A stretch of DNA of 64,000 bases from Vibrio stylophorae (GTDB lineage: Bacteria; Pseudomonadota; Gammaproteobacteria; Enterobacterales; Vibrionaceae): assembly GCF_921293875.1 (NCBI RefSeq), contig NZ_CAKLDI010000001.1:2171915-2235914 (forward strand), given 5' to 3'. This document shows positions 26,897 to 36,065 of the stretch, piece after piece. The notes beneath the pieces were generated by a model. The model searched no databases. It saw only the letters and a list, made by a program, of their open reading frames with translations, and was not told the origin of the DNA. The position numbers were made by a program, and so were the translations under genes. How positions within the stretch are numbered: the stretch's first letter is position 1; the number at the start of each line of letters is the position of its first letter.

Positions 26897-26941
26897 TTGC
26901 ATTGTTCAAATTGATTTTATATATTCACTTATGCGTATATA
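26897..26941 (+). promoter_or_regulatory. Promoter and probable ArsR operator of the ars operon
   Basis: TTGCAT (26897-26902), 17-base spacer, TATATT (26920-26925). The -10 box overlaps an imperfect palindrome (ATATATTCACTTATGCGTAT, 26919-26938), which is where an ArsR-type repressor would block transcription. The operator is inferred from position and symmetry. Confidence 0.55.
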
Positions 26942-26959
26942 CAAACATAGCGAGTTCAT

Positions 26960-27967
26960 ATGACACTTCGAGTTGGCATTAATGGTTTTGGCCGTATTGG
27001 TCGTTTGGTTCTTCGTCACGCCTTTGATTGGCCTGAGATTGAGTTTGTACAAATCAATGATGTGGCAGGTGACAGCCGCGCATTAGCGCATTTAATTGAA
27101 TTTGATTCCGTGCAAGGTCGCTGGCCTCGACAAATTTCGCACAGTACAAACAATATTGAGATTGATGGTCAGCGCATTCATACCAGCCAACATGACACCA
27201 TCGAAGCGGGTGATTGGTCTAACTGCGATATTGTCATTGAAGCCACAGGCGTTCATCGCTCGCCCGAGAAACTGCAAGCTTATTTTGACCAAGGTGTTCA
27301 GCGCGTGGTGGTCACTGCGCCCGTTAAATCCAATGAGGTGGCCAACATTGTTTATAGCGTCAACCATCATATCTTTGACCCTGCGAAACATCGCATCGTG
27401 ACGGCTGCATCATGCACCACTAACTGTATCGCGCCAGTGATTCAAGCGCTCAGCGAAAAACTCAGTATTCAACGCGCTAGCTTTACCACCATTCACGATC
27501 TCACCAATACCCAAACCATCTTAGATGCACCGCACAAAGATCTACGCCGAGCTCGCGCTTGCGGTATGAGCTTGATCCCTACCACCACAGGCTCAGCTAA
27601 AGCGATTATCGATATTTTTCCTGCGCTTAAGGGCAAAATTGATGGCCATGCGGTGCGCGTACCACTGGCCAATGCCTCACTTACGGATCTCACCTTAGAA
27701 TTTGCGCAAACCGTGACAGTTGAACAAATCAACACCATACTGCAACAAGCCTCTGAACAAGATCTCAAAGGAATTCTTGGCTTTGAGACAAAACCGTTAG
27801 TCTCGATCGATTATCGTGGCGATCAACGTTCAACCATTATCGATGCCCTCTCAACCATGGTGGTCGATGACCATATGGTGAAGCTTTATGCTTGGTATGA
27901 TAATGAAATGGGGTACGCCTGCCGCACCGCAGATTTAATGCGTTATGTGGCGCAAAAAGCGTTCTAA
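26960..27967 (+). CDS. ArsJ-associated glyceraldehyde-3-phosphate dehydrogenase
   Basis: 335 residues with the NAD-binding start RVGINGFGRIGRLVLRHAFD, the catalytic Cys in AASCTTNC (about residue 153) and WYDNEMGYACR at the end, so it should be an active GAPDH. It resembles the GAPDH class located beside arsJ rather than the housekeeping enzyme. In characterised systems such a GAPDH uses arsenate in place of phosphate to make 1-arseno-3-phosphoglycerate, which ArsJ then exports. It is the first gene of a three-gene operon behind the promoter at 26897. Confidence 0.9.
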   Translation: MTLRVGINGFGRIGRLVLRHAFDWPEIEFVQINDVAGDSRALAHLIEFDSVQGRWPRQISHSTNNIEIDGQRIHTSQHDTIEAGDWSNCDIVIEATGVHRSPEKLQAYFDQGVQRVVVTAPVKSNEVANIVYSVNHHIFDPAKHRIVTAASCTTNCIAPVIQALSEKLSIQRASFTTIHDLTNTQTILDAPHKDLRRARACGMSLIPTTTGSAKAIIDIFPALKGKIDGHAVRVPLANASLTDLTLEFAQTVTVEQINTILQQASEQDLKGILGFETKPLVSIDYRGDQRSTIIDALSTMVVDDHMVKLYAWYDNEMGYACRTADLMRYVAQKAF

Positions 27968-27978
27968 GGAGCATGAAT

Positions 27979-28485
27979 ATGTCACACCCGTATTGGACCC
28001 TACCCGTGCGTGAAGGTTACGCTGCACTGGTTCTCACCCCTTGCCCTGGCACGCAAGGGAGTAACCTCGAAGAGAGCTTGCTACAGCTGCAAGCGCTTGG
28101 TGTTCGCGCCATTGTTACGGCACTCACAGAGCAAGAGATGGCCAATCATCAATTGAGCCATCTCGGTCAAACCATTGAAACACTTGGCATTGATTGGCTA
28201 CATGCCCCCATTGAAGATGATCAAACGCCCGATGCCGCTTTTTTACAAAACTGGTTAGAGCAAAGTAAGCAGCTCAAAGATCACTTAAGTAAAGGCCACA
28301 CCATCGCATTGCATTGTATGGGCGGCAGTGGCCGCACTGGTTTGCTCGCAGCGCATATCCTGCTCGAACAAGGATGGGATGAGCAAAGTATTGTGGAAAA
28401 AGTGCAAGCGCTTCGTCCAAACGCATTTACTAAAACCAATCAACGCGACTATCTTCGCCAACTCGCACAAGATCATGATGCATAA
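27979..28485 (+). CDS. Dual-specificity/CDKN3-like phosphatase in the ars operon
   Basis: Two ATG codons are possible; the one at 27979 is seven bases past AAGGAG and is preferred (168 residues). The P-loop HCMGGSGRTGLLAAHILLEQ contains the CX5R signature (Cys then Arg) of the tyrosine-phosphatase superfamily, with Asp/Glu residues in IEDDQTPDAAF upstream as a possible general acid. It starts 11 bases after the GAPDH stop and overlaps arsJ by 11 bases. Phosphatases of this kind recur next to gapdh-arsJ pairs, but no role in arsenic handling is established; a regulatory or substrate-trimming role is speculation. Confidence 0.82.
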   Translation: MSHPYWTLPVREGYAALVLTPCPGTQGSNLEESLLQLQALGVRAIVTALTEQEMANHQLSHLGQTIETLGIDWLHAPIEDDQTPDAAFLQNWLEQSKQLKDHLSKGHTIALHCMGGSGRTGLLAAHILLEQGWDEQSIVEKVQALRPNAFTKTNQRDYLRQLAQDHDA

Positions 28486-29713
28486 CGCCACCTCGGCGCA
28501 GCAATCGCTGCGCCAATACATGCTTGTTACTTTTAATTACTGGAATTTCACTCTGACCGATGGCGCGCTGCGCATGTTGGTGGTGCTCTATTTTCATCAG
28601 CTTGGCTATAACGCCCTGACCATCGCCTCACTCTTTTTGTTTTATGAGTTTTTTGGCGTGGTGACCAATCTCGTCGGCGGCTGGCTCGGTGCGCGCTGGG
28701 GACTCAATCGCACCATGAATATTGGCCTAGCGATGCAGATCCTTGCCCTATTGATGCTGGCACTGCCCAATCCATGGCTCACCATACCTTGGGTAATGGC
28801 CGCGCAGGCTTTGTCTGGCATCGCCAAAGATCTCAATAAAATGAGTGCCAAAAGTGCCATTAAAACCCTCGTGCCCGATGAACAGCAAGGTGCGCTTTAT
28901 CGTTGGGTGGCAATCCTCACTGGCTCTAAAAATGCGCTAAAAGGTGCGGGATTTTTCTTGGGTGGTTTATTGCTCGCCGTCCTTGGTTTTCAGCAAGCCA
29001 TGCTACTGATGGCAAGCGTGCTCACGCTCGTGCTGCTCGGTAGCCTACTCTATCTCAATCAAGAGATGGGCAAAGCCAAACACAAGGTTAAATTTCGCCA
29101 CCTCCTGGCAAAATCAGCGGCCATTAACTGGCTTTCTGCGGCGCGATTATGTTTATTTGCCGCACGCGATGTATGGTTTGTCGTGGCGCTTCCAGTGTAT
29201 TTAGGCGAGGTCTTTGGTTGGTCGCATCTTTGGGTGGGCGGATTTTTAGCCATCTGGGTCATGGGTTATGGTGTGGTGCAAGGTCTCGCACCGAAAATCA
29301 CTAATCGTAAAACGCACGGCCTGCCGCAAGCCAGCGCACTGTCATTTTGGGCATTTTTACTCACCCTACTGACATTCGGGATTGCAGCTGCCGTGCAATA
29401 CGGGCTCTATCCGCAGCAAGTCATTGTGATTGGTTTGCTAAGCTTTGGCGCTATTTTTGCCATCAACTCCTCACTACACTCTTACTGGATTGTGCGCCTT
29501 GCCAGTGGTGATGGCGTTTCCATGGATGTTGGCTTTTACTATATGGCCAATGCCAGCGGACGATTATTGGGTACCATCGCTTCCGGCGCGCTATTCCAAT
29601 GGGCGGGACTCAGCGCCTGTCTTTGGGCCTCCGCTATTTTGTTAGCATTTGCCAGCCTATTAGCACTGCCATTGGCCAAAATCAGCAACGCCAAGCCGCT
29701 AACGGCTAAATAA
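28475..29713 (+). CDS. arsJ: ArsJ, organoarsenical efflux MFS permease
   Basis: The open frame extends back into the phosphatase gene, but the ATG pair at 28475/28478 just before the phosphatase stop gives the expected N-terminus (QYMLVTFNYWNFTLTDGALR). About 412 residues with twelve hydrophobic segments, typical MFS. The motif NYWNFTLTDGALRMLVVLYF is characteristic of ArsJ. It exports 1-arseno-3-phosphoglycerate, which then breaks down to arsenate outside. No strong ribosome site is seen, consistent with translational coupling to the phosphatase. A shared terminator follows. Confidence 0.93.
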   Translation: MMHNATSAQQSLRQYMLVTFNYWNFTLTDGALRMLVVLYFHQLGYNALTIASLFLFYEFFGVVTNLVGGWLGARWGLNRTMNIGLAMQILALLMLALPNPWLTIPWVMAAQALSGIAKDLNKMSAKSAIKTLVPDEQQGALYRWVAILTGSKNALKGAGFFLGGLLLAVLGFQQAMLLMASVLTLVLLGSLLYLNQEMGKAKHKVKFRHLLAKSAAINWLSAARLCLFAARDVWFVVALPVYLGEVFGWSHLWVGGFLAIWVMGYGVVQGLAPKITNRKTHGLPQASALSFWAFLLTLLTFGIAAAVQYGLYPQQVIVIGLLSFGAIFAINSSLHSYWIVRLASGDGVSMDVGFYYMANASGRLLGTIASGALFQWAGLSACLWASAILLAFASLLALPLAKISNAKPLTAK

Positions 29714-29733
29714 TTCAATCCATTTACCCGTCA

Positions 29734-29763
29734 TAAAAAGAGCCACATCAGTGGCTCTTTTTA
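29734..29763. terminator. Bidirectional terminator between arsJ and the arsC-arsR fusion
   Basis: AAAAAGAGCCAC, ATCA loop, GTGGCTCTTTTT. Confidence 0.87.
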
Positions 29764-29778
29764 TCAACATTGAGTGAA

Positions 29779-30531
29779 TCAATCTAAATTTAGCGGGCGA
29801 AGATTCTCACTTTGACTGAGCAGCATCACCGCCGCTTGAATACTACTTTGACAGGCAAGCAGTTGCTGCTCCAGTATCGTCAGTACCCATGCTGGCAAAT
29901 CCGCCAAAGAATAAAAGACCCACTGACCGACACGGCGATCCTTTAATAAACCGCAATGGCGTAGATGACTTAAGGCACGAGAAATTTTCGGTTGCGACAA
30001 CTGCAATGCCGCGCACAACTCGCCAACACAAAGCTCTTGCTCGCTATAAAGAAGCAATAATAAAAGCAATCGCGTTTGATCACTTAAACACTTATTGAGC
30101 AACAAAGGATCAAATCCTTGCGCATGCGCCGGTGTCTGCACTAAATGAAACAAACGAATACGTTGCTTGAGCGCTGCTAAGGTTTGTTCAAATTCACCTT
30201 GCTCATTAGCTACAGGTTTTGCCAAATCCCAGCTTAAACAGTGCTTATCCACCAACAGCGGTTGGCATTCTGCTTTTGCGCTGGCGCATAGGGTGATCAA
30301 ATAATCAAATTGACCAAGCTGCTCAGGCCTCAGGGCCGTACTTTGCAACCCCTTCGTTGAGTAACCATGACGCGCTAAGGTCGCAACGGCGCGAGGATCA
30401 ACCTCAGATGCAGTTAATCCCGCACTTTGCGCTTGATAATATTGACCATAATCTTGATTAATAATGGCTTGCGCCAGCTGCGAGCGAACCGCATTACCTT
30501 GGCAAATAAATAGAATGCTTTTTTGTGTCAT
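29779..30531 (-). CDS. Arsenate reductase-ArsR repressor fusion protein
   Basis: ATG 30531 follows GAGGTG and gives 250 residues. Residues 1-130 are a low-molecular-weight phosphatase/thioredoxin-linked ArsC domain: CQGNAVRS with Cys10 and Arg16, plus Cys82 and Cys89 in LCASAKAECQ, the same three redox positions as in pI258 ArsC. The second half is an ArsR winged helix (LSQPKISRALSHLRHCGLLK) with the As(III) site ELCVGELC; compared with E. coli ELCVCDLC the middle Cys is Gly. So one polypeptide could reduce arsenate and sense the arsenite product. It faces the arsJ operon and probably represses it. Whether the reductase half is active is inference. Confidence 0.9.
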   Translation of the reverse strand: MTQKSILFICQGNAVRSQLAQAIINQDYGQYYQAQSAGLTASEVDPRAVATLARHGYSTKGLQSTALRPEQLGQFDYLITLCASAKAECQPLLVDKHCLSWDLAKPVANEQGEFEQTLAALKQRIRLFHLVQTPAHAQGFDPLLLNKCLSDQTRLLLLLLLYSEQELCVGELCAALQLSQPKISRALSHLRHCGLLKDRRVGQWVFYSLADLPAWVLTILEQQLLACQSSIQAAVMLLSQSENLRPLNLD

Positions 30532-30613
30532 GATCACCTCTGGCTTTATGCTAACCAAGTTCCCCCAGAGCGACAACCAAGCGATGATATTTATTATGCC
30601 CCTCGCCCCACAC

Positions 30614-30638
30614 TAAAAAACCACCCGAAGGTGGTTTC
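30614..30638 (-). terminator. Terminator of the wHTH gene
   Basis: On the minus strand AACCACC, TTCG, GGTGGTT and a T run, 68 bases past the gene's stop. Confidence 0.75.
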
Positions 30639-30705
30639 TCTCAAGCGTCAGAAACACTGACTTGCCAAGCATAAGCACAATAAACAGTGCTATAAAGGCG
30701 CTAAA

Positions 30706-30984
30706 TTAGCTAATGGCAGCTTGAATTTGCGCTTGCTGATCGATGACCCACAGACGATTCACTGGCCCCCAATCACACACTTGGTAGTAACCATCATTGT
30801 GTCTCACGCCATCTTGAACAAAAGATAGTTCAATCCCAATGCCTGCTAATGCCTTGAGTACATCTTGAATGGTGCGACGAGGCCAGCCCGTGTGCTTCAT
30901 CAACATGGGAACATTCGGACGCTCTAGTTGGTCCACCAGCCAAGCCAAATATAAACGCCTGGCAAAAATTGGATTCATATCCAT
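30706..30984 (-). CDS. Small winged-helix DNA-binding protein
   Basis: ATG 30984 has a strong AAGGAGG site six bases upstream and gives 92 residues; the frame runs back to 31050 without a ribosome site. The segment MLMKHTGWPRRTIQDVLKAL reads as a helix-turn-helix, followed by a wing-like strand pair (IELSFVQDGVRHNDGYYQV). No sensor domain is present. Monocistronic, with its own terminator, between the ars island and yffB. I know similar wHTH proteins in vibrios only as uncharacterised; the target is unknown. Confidence 0.72.
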   Translation of the reverse strand: MDMNPIFARRLYLAWLVDQLERPNVPMLMKHTGWPRRTIQDVLKALAGIGIELSFVQDGVRHNDGYYQVCDWGPVNRLWVIDQQAQIQAAIS

Positions 30985-31313
30985 CGATACCTCCTTGCTA
31001 TCGGCGCTTATTATTACAATCTGCCTGCTTTTTTTTCTGCGCTTGATCAAAATAGCGTCAATATTCGCATCTAAATCATCGCCTAAGATCCTGTTTAAAA
31101 TGAATTTCTAAATACAGCCATGATCCAAGTGATAAATTTCTCATCATGACTCACAATAAAAGCTGAAACCACAGCAACAAACTGTCTGCATTTAAAGACA
31201 ATCATTTTCTGGACCAGAGGCCAGAAGACTTGCACCCACCGACCCCATGGGTCAAACTGCATTTTTCTAAAGCCAGTCCACTTCAGCCAGCTCACTTCAA
31301 TCAAGGAGCCTTT

Positions 31314-31664
31314 ATGACCACGATTCTTTATGGCATTGCCAACTGCGACACCATTAAAAAAGCAAAAAAATGGCTTGAACAAGCAGGTGTAGATTATCAA
31401 TTCCATGACTATCGCAAGCAGGGTATTGATACCGACTTAGTGCAGTCATTCTTTACAGAATTTGGTTGGGAGCAAGTACTGAACAAACGTGGCACCACCT
31501 ATCGTCAGCTTGATCAAGCGACCAAAGATGCACTTGATGAGCAAAGTGCATTGGCGCTCTTAGTTGCGCAACCGGCGATGATCAAACGACCGATTTTGCG
31601 TACTGGCGATCAATCTTTAATTGGCTTTAAAGCCGAACAATATCAATCTCTTTTCGTTCAATAG
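31314..31664 (+). CDS. yffB: YffB, ArsC/Spx-family thioredoxin-fold protein
   Basis: ATG 31314 has AAGGAG and gives MTTILYGIANCDTIKKAKKW, 116 residues. It belongs to the ArsC-like family: Cys11 in NCDTIKKA, then LNKRGTTYRQL and the cis-Pro segment IKRPILR. E. coli YffB is GSH-dependent and not known to reduce arsenate. It sits 19 bases before dapE as in E. coli, so the conserved pairing, rather than the nearby ars island, explains its location. Confidence 0.9.
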   Translation: MTTILYGIANCDTIKKAKKWLEQAGVDYQFHDYRKQGIDTDLVQSFFTEFGWEQVLNKRGTTYRQLDQATKDALDEQSALALLVAQPAMIKRPILRTGDQSLIGFKAEQYQSLFVQ

Positions 31665-31683
31665 ATAAAAATAGGAAGTTACT

Positions 31684-32820
31684 ATGGCGCAGGATAGCCC
31701 AGTCATTGCCCTTGCAAAGGATCTACTCGCACGCCCTTCGATTACCCCTGAGGATGAAGGCTGCCAAGAGCTGATGATTGCTCGCCTTGAGGCACTTGGC
31801 TTTAACATTGAGCGCATGGTGTTTGAAGACACCACCAATTTTTGGGCCCGTCGTGGTACGCAAAAACCGCTATTTGCTTTTGCCGGACATACCGATGTGG
31901 TTCCAGCAGGCAATGAAGCCCATTGGCATACCCCGCCTTTTACACCAACAGAAAAAGAGGGTTATCTCTACGCGCGTGGCGCGGCAGATATGAAGGGCTC
32001 ATTGGCGTGCATGATCGTTGCAGTCGAGCGCTTTTTAGCTGAGCATCCCAACCATCAAGGCTCTATTGGTTTTTTAATCACCTCCGATGAAGAAGGGCCA
32101 TTTATCAACGGCACCACACGTGTGGTAGATACCTTGATGGCACGCAACGAACCCATCGATCTTTGCATTGTCGGTGAACCATCAAGCACCGAACACATTG
32201 GCGATGTGATTAAAAATGGTCGCCGCGGCTCGATTACCGGCGATCTCACTGTTCATGGCGTACAAGGCCATGTCGCCTACCCGCACCTTGCTAAAAATCC
32301 AGTGCATCAGGCCTTTCGCGCTTTAACTGAACTCGCGGAAAAAGAGTGGGACCAGGGCAACGCCTACTTTCCACCGACTAGTTTTCAGATCCCCAATATT
32401 CAAGCCGGTACCGGCGCATCGAATGTGATCCCAGGCGATCTTCATGTGCAGTTTAATTTTCGATTTAGCACTGAGCTCACTGATGTCGATATCAAATCTC
32501 AGGTTCATGCCATTTTAGACCGCCATGGCTTGGCGTATGACCTCACTTGGACCTTGAGCGGTCATCCATTTTTAACCGATCGTGGTCCTTTGCTGAATGC
32601 GATGGTCGCAGCTACAGACAAAGTAGCCGGCCGAACGCCTGAACTGTTAACCACAGGCGGTACTTCAGATGGTCGATTTATTGCTCAAATGGGCGGTCAA
32701 GTGGTCGAGCTTGGGCCAGTCAATGCCACCATTCATAAGGTGAATGAATGTGTGAAAATCGCCGACCTTGAAGTGCTTACCGATATTTATCAGCAAACAC
32801 TGGAAAATCTATTGTCATGA
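31684..32820 (+). CDS. dapE: DapE, succinyl-diaminopimelate desuccinylase
   Basis: 378 residues, M20 family. Metal ligands lie in [26 protein letters not shown] (catalytic Glu) and near the end in [10 protein letters not shown]. It removes succinate from N-succinyl-LL-diaminopimelate, late in lysine and meso-DAP synthesis for peptidoglycan. Its stop overlaps the next gene's ATG by four bases, tying it to an M15 peptidase that may also act on the wall. Confidence 0.96.
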   Translation: MAQDSPVIALAKDLLARPSITPEDEGCQELMIARLEALGFNIERMVFEDTTNFWARRGTQKPLFAFAGHTDVVPAGNEAHWHTPPFTPTEKEGYLYARGAADMKGSLACMIVAVERFLAEHPNHQGSIGFLITSDEEGPFINGTTRVVDTLMARNEPIDLCIVGEPSSTEHIGDVIKNGRRGSITGDLTVHGVQGHVAYPHLAKNPVHQAFRALTELAEKEWDQGNAYFPPTSFQIPNIQAGTGASNVIPGDLHVQFNFRFSTELTDVDIKSQVHAILDRHGLAYDLTWTLSGHPFLTDRGPLLNAMVAATDKVAGRTPELLTTGGTSDGRFIAQMGGQVVELGPVNATIHKVNECVKIADLEVLTDIYQQTLENLLS

Positions 32821-33515
32821 CCCCGATGCAGCTGACAGGACTCGACACTCAGCATCTGGTGCCTTGCCCCATCGCTGAACATTCACCGCTCGTTCGAGTT
32901 CATCATGCGGTGAGCCAACCATTGCTTGCGCTATATCGCGCGGCAAAAACCGCTGGATTTGATCTTCAACTTGCCAGCGCACACCGAGATTTTCATCGCC
33001 AAGCGGCGATTTGGCAGGGCAAATGGCAAGGTGCGCGCGCCATTTTAAATGACGCTAATCAACCGATAGATTTGCACACCTTAAGTGATGCGCAAAAGGT
33101 ACATGCCATTATGCGCTGGTCTGCCCTACCGGGAACCAGTCGCCATCATTGGGGCTGTGATTTTGACCTCTATGCCAAAAACTGTTTGCCGCCAGCGCAA
33201 TCTTTGGCACTAGAGCCTTGGGAATATCAGCAAGGTGGTCATCAATATGAATTCGCGCTATGGCTTGAAGAAAATTTATCGCGCTTTGAATTTTTTCTTC
33301 CCTATCGTCGCGATCGTGGCGGTGTGGGTATCGAGCCTTGGCACGTCAGCTATGCGCCGATGAGCCAAACGGCACTCACACAATTAAATGTCGCAGTACT
33401 GACACAGTGTTATCAGCAGCATCCGGTTGCGGGTCAAGCAATCATTGATACAATGCTGCCTGAACTACTACAGCGCTATGTCTACAATATTGCGTCGTTT
33501 GATGAGGAGCAATGA
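32817..33515 (+). CDS. M15-family (VanY-like) D-Ala-D-Ala carboxypeptidase
   Basis: 232 residues. The zinc site is [10 protein letters not shown] (His110, Asp117) with the second half in IEPWHVSY, and the substrate strand [14 protein letters not shown] is typical of the M15B family. No signal peptide is evident, so the enzyme may be cytoplasmic or exported in an unusual way. It is translationally coupled to dapE (ATGA overlap). A role in trimming peptidoglycan peptides is inferred from the family and the neighbour. Confidence 0.85.
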   Translation: MTPMQLTGLDTQHLVPCPIAEHSPLVRVHHAVSQPLLALYRAAKTAGFDLQLASAHRDFHRQAAIWQGKWQGARAILNDANQPIDLHTLSDAQKVHAIMRWSALPGTSRHHWGCDFDLYAKNCLPPAQSLALEPWEYQQGGHQYEFALWLEENLSRFEFFLPYRRDRGGVGIEPWHVSYAPMSQTALTQLNVAVLTQCYQQHPVAGQAIIDTMLPELLQRYVYNIASFDEEQ

Positions 33516-33817
33516 TGGAGTGGATCACCAATCCTTGGTTTATCGGATTTATCGTCTTTGGCTTTATCGTGGCGCAGATGGTCACTTTCTGGCAAGCACC
33601 TAAACCAAAATTGCCCGATAACTACCTAGCACGCAAAGAAAAAGACCAGGCTGAACTTGCCAAAATGCAAGCAGAAGCCGCTCAGCGCAGAGCTAAGTTT
33701 GAGCAGCAACAAGCGCAAATGAAGCCCACTGATCATCTTAAAACGCATGACATGAGCGATACCAATGGCAAGCAAATGGATGCTCAGCAAAAGAATGACC
33801 TGCCAGGGAATAAATAA
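33515..33817 (+). CDS. Small membrane-anchored coiled-coil protein (DUF2897-like)
   Basis: Two adjacent ATG codons overlap the peptidase stop; 33515 is five bases from GGAG and preferred (100 residues). A single N-terminal helix (WFIGFIVFGFIVAQMVTFW) is followed by a charged Gln/Ala/Lys coiled coil and a hydrophilic tail. The N-terminus resembles DUF2897 proteins, but the tail is longer than usual for that family. Third gene of dapE-M15; function unknown. Confidence 0.62.
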   Translation: MEWITNPWFIGFIVFGFIVAQMVTFWQAPKPKLPDNYLARKEKDQAELAKMQAEAAQRRAKFEQQQAQMKPTDHLKTHDMSDTNGKQMDAQQKNDLPGNK

Positions 33818-33952
33818 TAAAGCACCAGCATTAATCGCTACTTCCTCATTTTGCTTTGTACAAATATCAACTATTTAAATATCAAGCACTCAGCCAGAAA
33901 AACGCAGAATGGCATAGCAACCCCAACGCTCATTCAACCAAGCAAAACGGCA

Positions 33953-33984
33953 TAAAAAAAGAGGCGATAGCGCCTCTTTTTCCT
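33953..33984. terminator. Terminator of bamC (bidirectional)
   Basis: AAAAAAAGAGGCG, ATAG, CGCCTCTTTTT, 18 bases past the bamC stop. Confidence 0.85.
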
Positions 33985-34002
33985 ATATAGCGATAGATAT
34001 CG

Positions 34003-35010
34003 TTACTTTTTCTGTGCGTTTTGCAATGCCACAGCGGCTTGCTCAAGCGTTTCACGAGAAGCTGGTACACCGTAGCGGTCAACAAAGCTAATCGAGGTTC
34101 GGTTTTCCAAATCACCAAACTGAATGGTGTAAGTCGACAGTTTAATATCGATATCCTCAACCCCAAGGTCAGCATATTCACTACTGCTTAGCTTATCAAA
34201 GCGACCTGAGATGGTCCCTTGTGAACCATTGCGGCTTTCCATGGTGAAGCCAATTTTCTCAAGCAAGGCTGGCGCTTTTTCCCAGAATACATCATATGGT
34301 GCGCGGGCAATAATCACAGGTAAACCACTGCGATCTGTACCGACACTAATTGGAATATTTTGAGTTTGGGCAATCGCCTGTTGACGCGCTTGTTCACGCA
34401 TCAAATTGTCATAGTGAGCAGTCAGCATATTGGCGAGCAGCACGCTATAACGCTGTTTCACCTCATCATCCACCGCCATGGTTTCGCCATCTTCTTGCCA
34501 ACCGGCAAGGGTAATTTCAAAACCGGTGCGACCCATTTTCGACACTTTATTGATGCGATATTGCACGCCAGCTTCAATTTCTGTATCGGCAATGGTCCAA
34601 GTCACCCAATCGGTGAGCAAGCTATTGGCATCTTGTTCCACATAGGACAAGCGATCAGATTGGCCAAGACTTTGCAATGTTTGCCAAACACGATCGGCAT
34701 CTGCACTGCGCACAGTCCACAACACCACCCCTTGATCCGTTAGCTCTGAACGAACGCCAGGAATCAGATCAAATACCTGCATTGGCGGGCGAATATCTAC
34801 GCCAGGGCCAATCTCACCGTTAACTGGTTGTGCTGGGATTTGATACTCCAACGCCGATTGCGCAGGCCCAGTAGGCGTGTTGATCGGCTGCTGCTCATAG
34901 GTTGCAAGATAATCGAAATTATCGCTCGCTTGGCGGCGTGATTCTGGATTCGAGCAAGCTGCAAGCGTAAGCGCCAGCGAGCTAACTAACAAAGGATGGG
35001 TGAGTTTCAT
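34003..35010 (-). CDS. bamC: BamC, outer-membrane assembly lipoprotein
   Basis: 335 residues. Lipobox LAAC (Cys19), then an unstructured N-terminal region binding BamD ([20 protein letters not shown]), and two helix-grip domains (about 100-215 and 230-330). It is part of the BAM complex that inserts beta-barrels such as the porin at 14899. Its start overlaps the dapA stop by four bases, the conserved dapA-bamC operon. Confidence 0.93.
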   Translation of the reverse strand: MKLTHPLLVSSLALTLAACSNPESRRQASDNFDYLATYEQQPINTPTGPAQSALEYQIPAQPVNGEIGPGVDIRPPMQVFDLIPGVRSELTDQGVVLWTVRSADADRVWQTLQSLGQSDRLSYVEQDANSLLTDWVTWTIADTEIEAGVQYRINKVSKMGRTGFEITLAGWQEDGETMAVDDEVKQRYSVLLANMLTAHYDNLMREQARQQAIAQTQNIPISVGTDRSGLPVIIARAPYDVFWEKAPALLEKIGFTMESRNGSQGTISGRFDKLSSSEYADLGVEDIDIKLSTYTIQFGDLENRTSISFVDRYGVPASRETLEQAAVALQNAQKK

Positions 35011-35903
35011 TCAATCTCCTGACATTCAATCACGCCAGCATGCGCAAGCGCCTGCTCAACCTTGGCATGATAGGCTTGGCTTAGCACTGTTAACGGTAAG
35101 CGAAGCTCGCCATTATCAATGAGACCAATACGGGTGCAAGCCCATTTCACCGGAATGGGATTGGCCTCAACAAACAAATCATGATGCAGCGGCATCAAGG
35201 TGTCATTGATCACGGTTGCAGCAGCAAAATCACCTGCTTTAGCCAAGTCACAAATTTTTGCCATCTCAGGCGCTGCCACATTGGTGGTGACTGAAATCAC
35301 ACCTTGGCCACCGAGACGCATAAATTCCAGCGCAGTGGCATCATCGCCACTCAATTGGATAAAGTTTTCGCCACAAAGTTCACGTGTTTTCGCCACACGT
35401 GATAGATCACCGGTCGCATCCTTGATACCAACGATCTGAGGCAATTTGGCAAGACGTGCCACTGTTTCAGGAAGTAAATCACAACCGGTTCGACCCGGTA
35501 CGTTATACAAAATTTGAGGGATCTTCGCGGCTTTCGCAATCGCCTCAAAATGCAAATACATCCCCTCTTGCGTGGGCTTGTTATAGTAAGGGGTCACGGT
35601 TAGACAAGCGGCAACGCCCATCTCATTGAATATCTCGGTAAACGCTACCGCTTCATGCGTCGCATTGGCGCCAGAACCTGCAATCACAGGAATACGGCCC
35701 GCTGCATATTTCAGCGTTTCTTGAACTACCTTGACATGCTCTTCAACGGTCAGCGTTGCTGACTCCCCCGTCGTCCCCATAGAAACAATGGCATCCGTGC
35801 CAGCGGCCACATGGTATTCCACCAGTTTTTTAATGCCCGCATAATCGACTTCACCCTGCGCCGTAAAAGGCGTCACTAGGGCGACAATGCTTCCTGAAAA
35901 CAT
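35007..35903 (-). CDS. dapA: DapA, 4-hydroxy-tetrahydrodipicolinate synthase
   Basis: 298 residues with the Schiff-base Lys161 in [12 protein letters not shown], Tyr133 in [10 protein letters not shown] and the TTGES loop (44-48). It condenses pyruvate with aspartate semialdehyde, the first committed lysine/DAP step. AAGGAGA precedes ATG. It is divergent from gcvR as in E. coli and supplies the same pathway as dapE 3 kb away. Confidence 0.97.
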   Translation of the reverse strand: MFSGSIVALVTPFTAQGEVDYAGIKKLVEYHVAAGTDAIVSMGTTGESATLTVEEHVKVVQETLKYAAGRIPVIAGSGANATHEAVAFTEIFNEMGVAACLTVTPYYNKPTQEGMYLHFEAIAKAAKIPQILYNVPGRTGCDLLPETVARLAKLPQIVGIKDATGDLSRVAKTRELCGENFIQLSGDDATALEFMRLGGQGVISVTTNVAAPEMAKICDLAKAGDFAAATVINDTLMPLHHDLFVEANPIPVKWACTRIGLIDNGELRLPLTVLSQAYHAKVEQALAHAGVIECQEIE

Positions 35904-36065
35904 GTCTATCTCTCCTTCACATTAAGCTCATCATGGTACTTTTGGCGTTAGCCAAAAACAAGCATTGACGCTGCTTGGTGAAAATAAATACTCGCTTTGT
36001 GACCAGTAGCTTAACGCGATGACTGTGCTAACATAGTCGCACCAATCTAAGATCGCTTGTAACGC

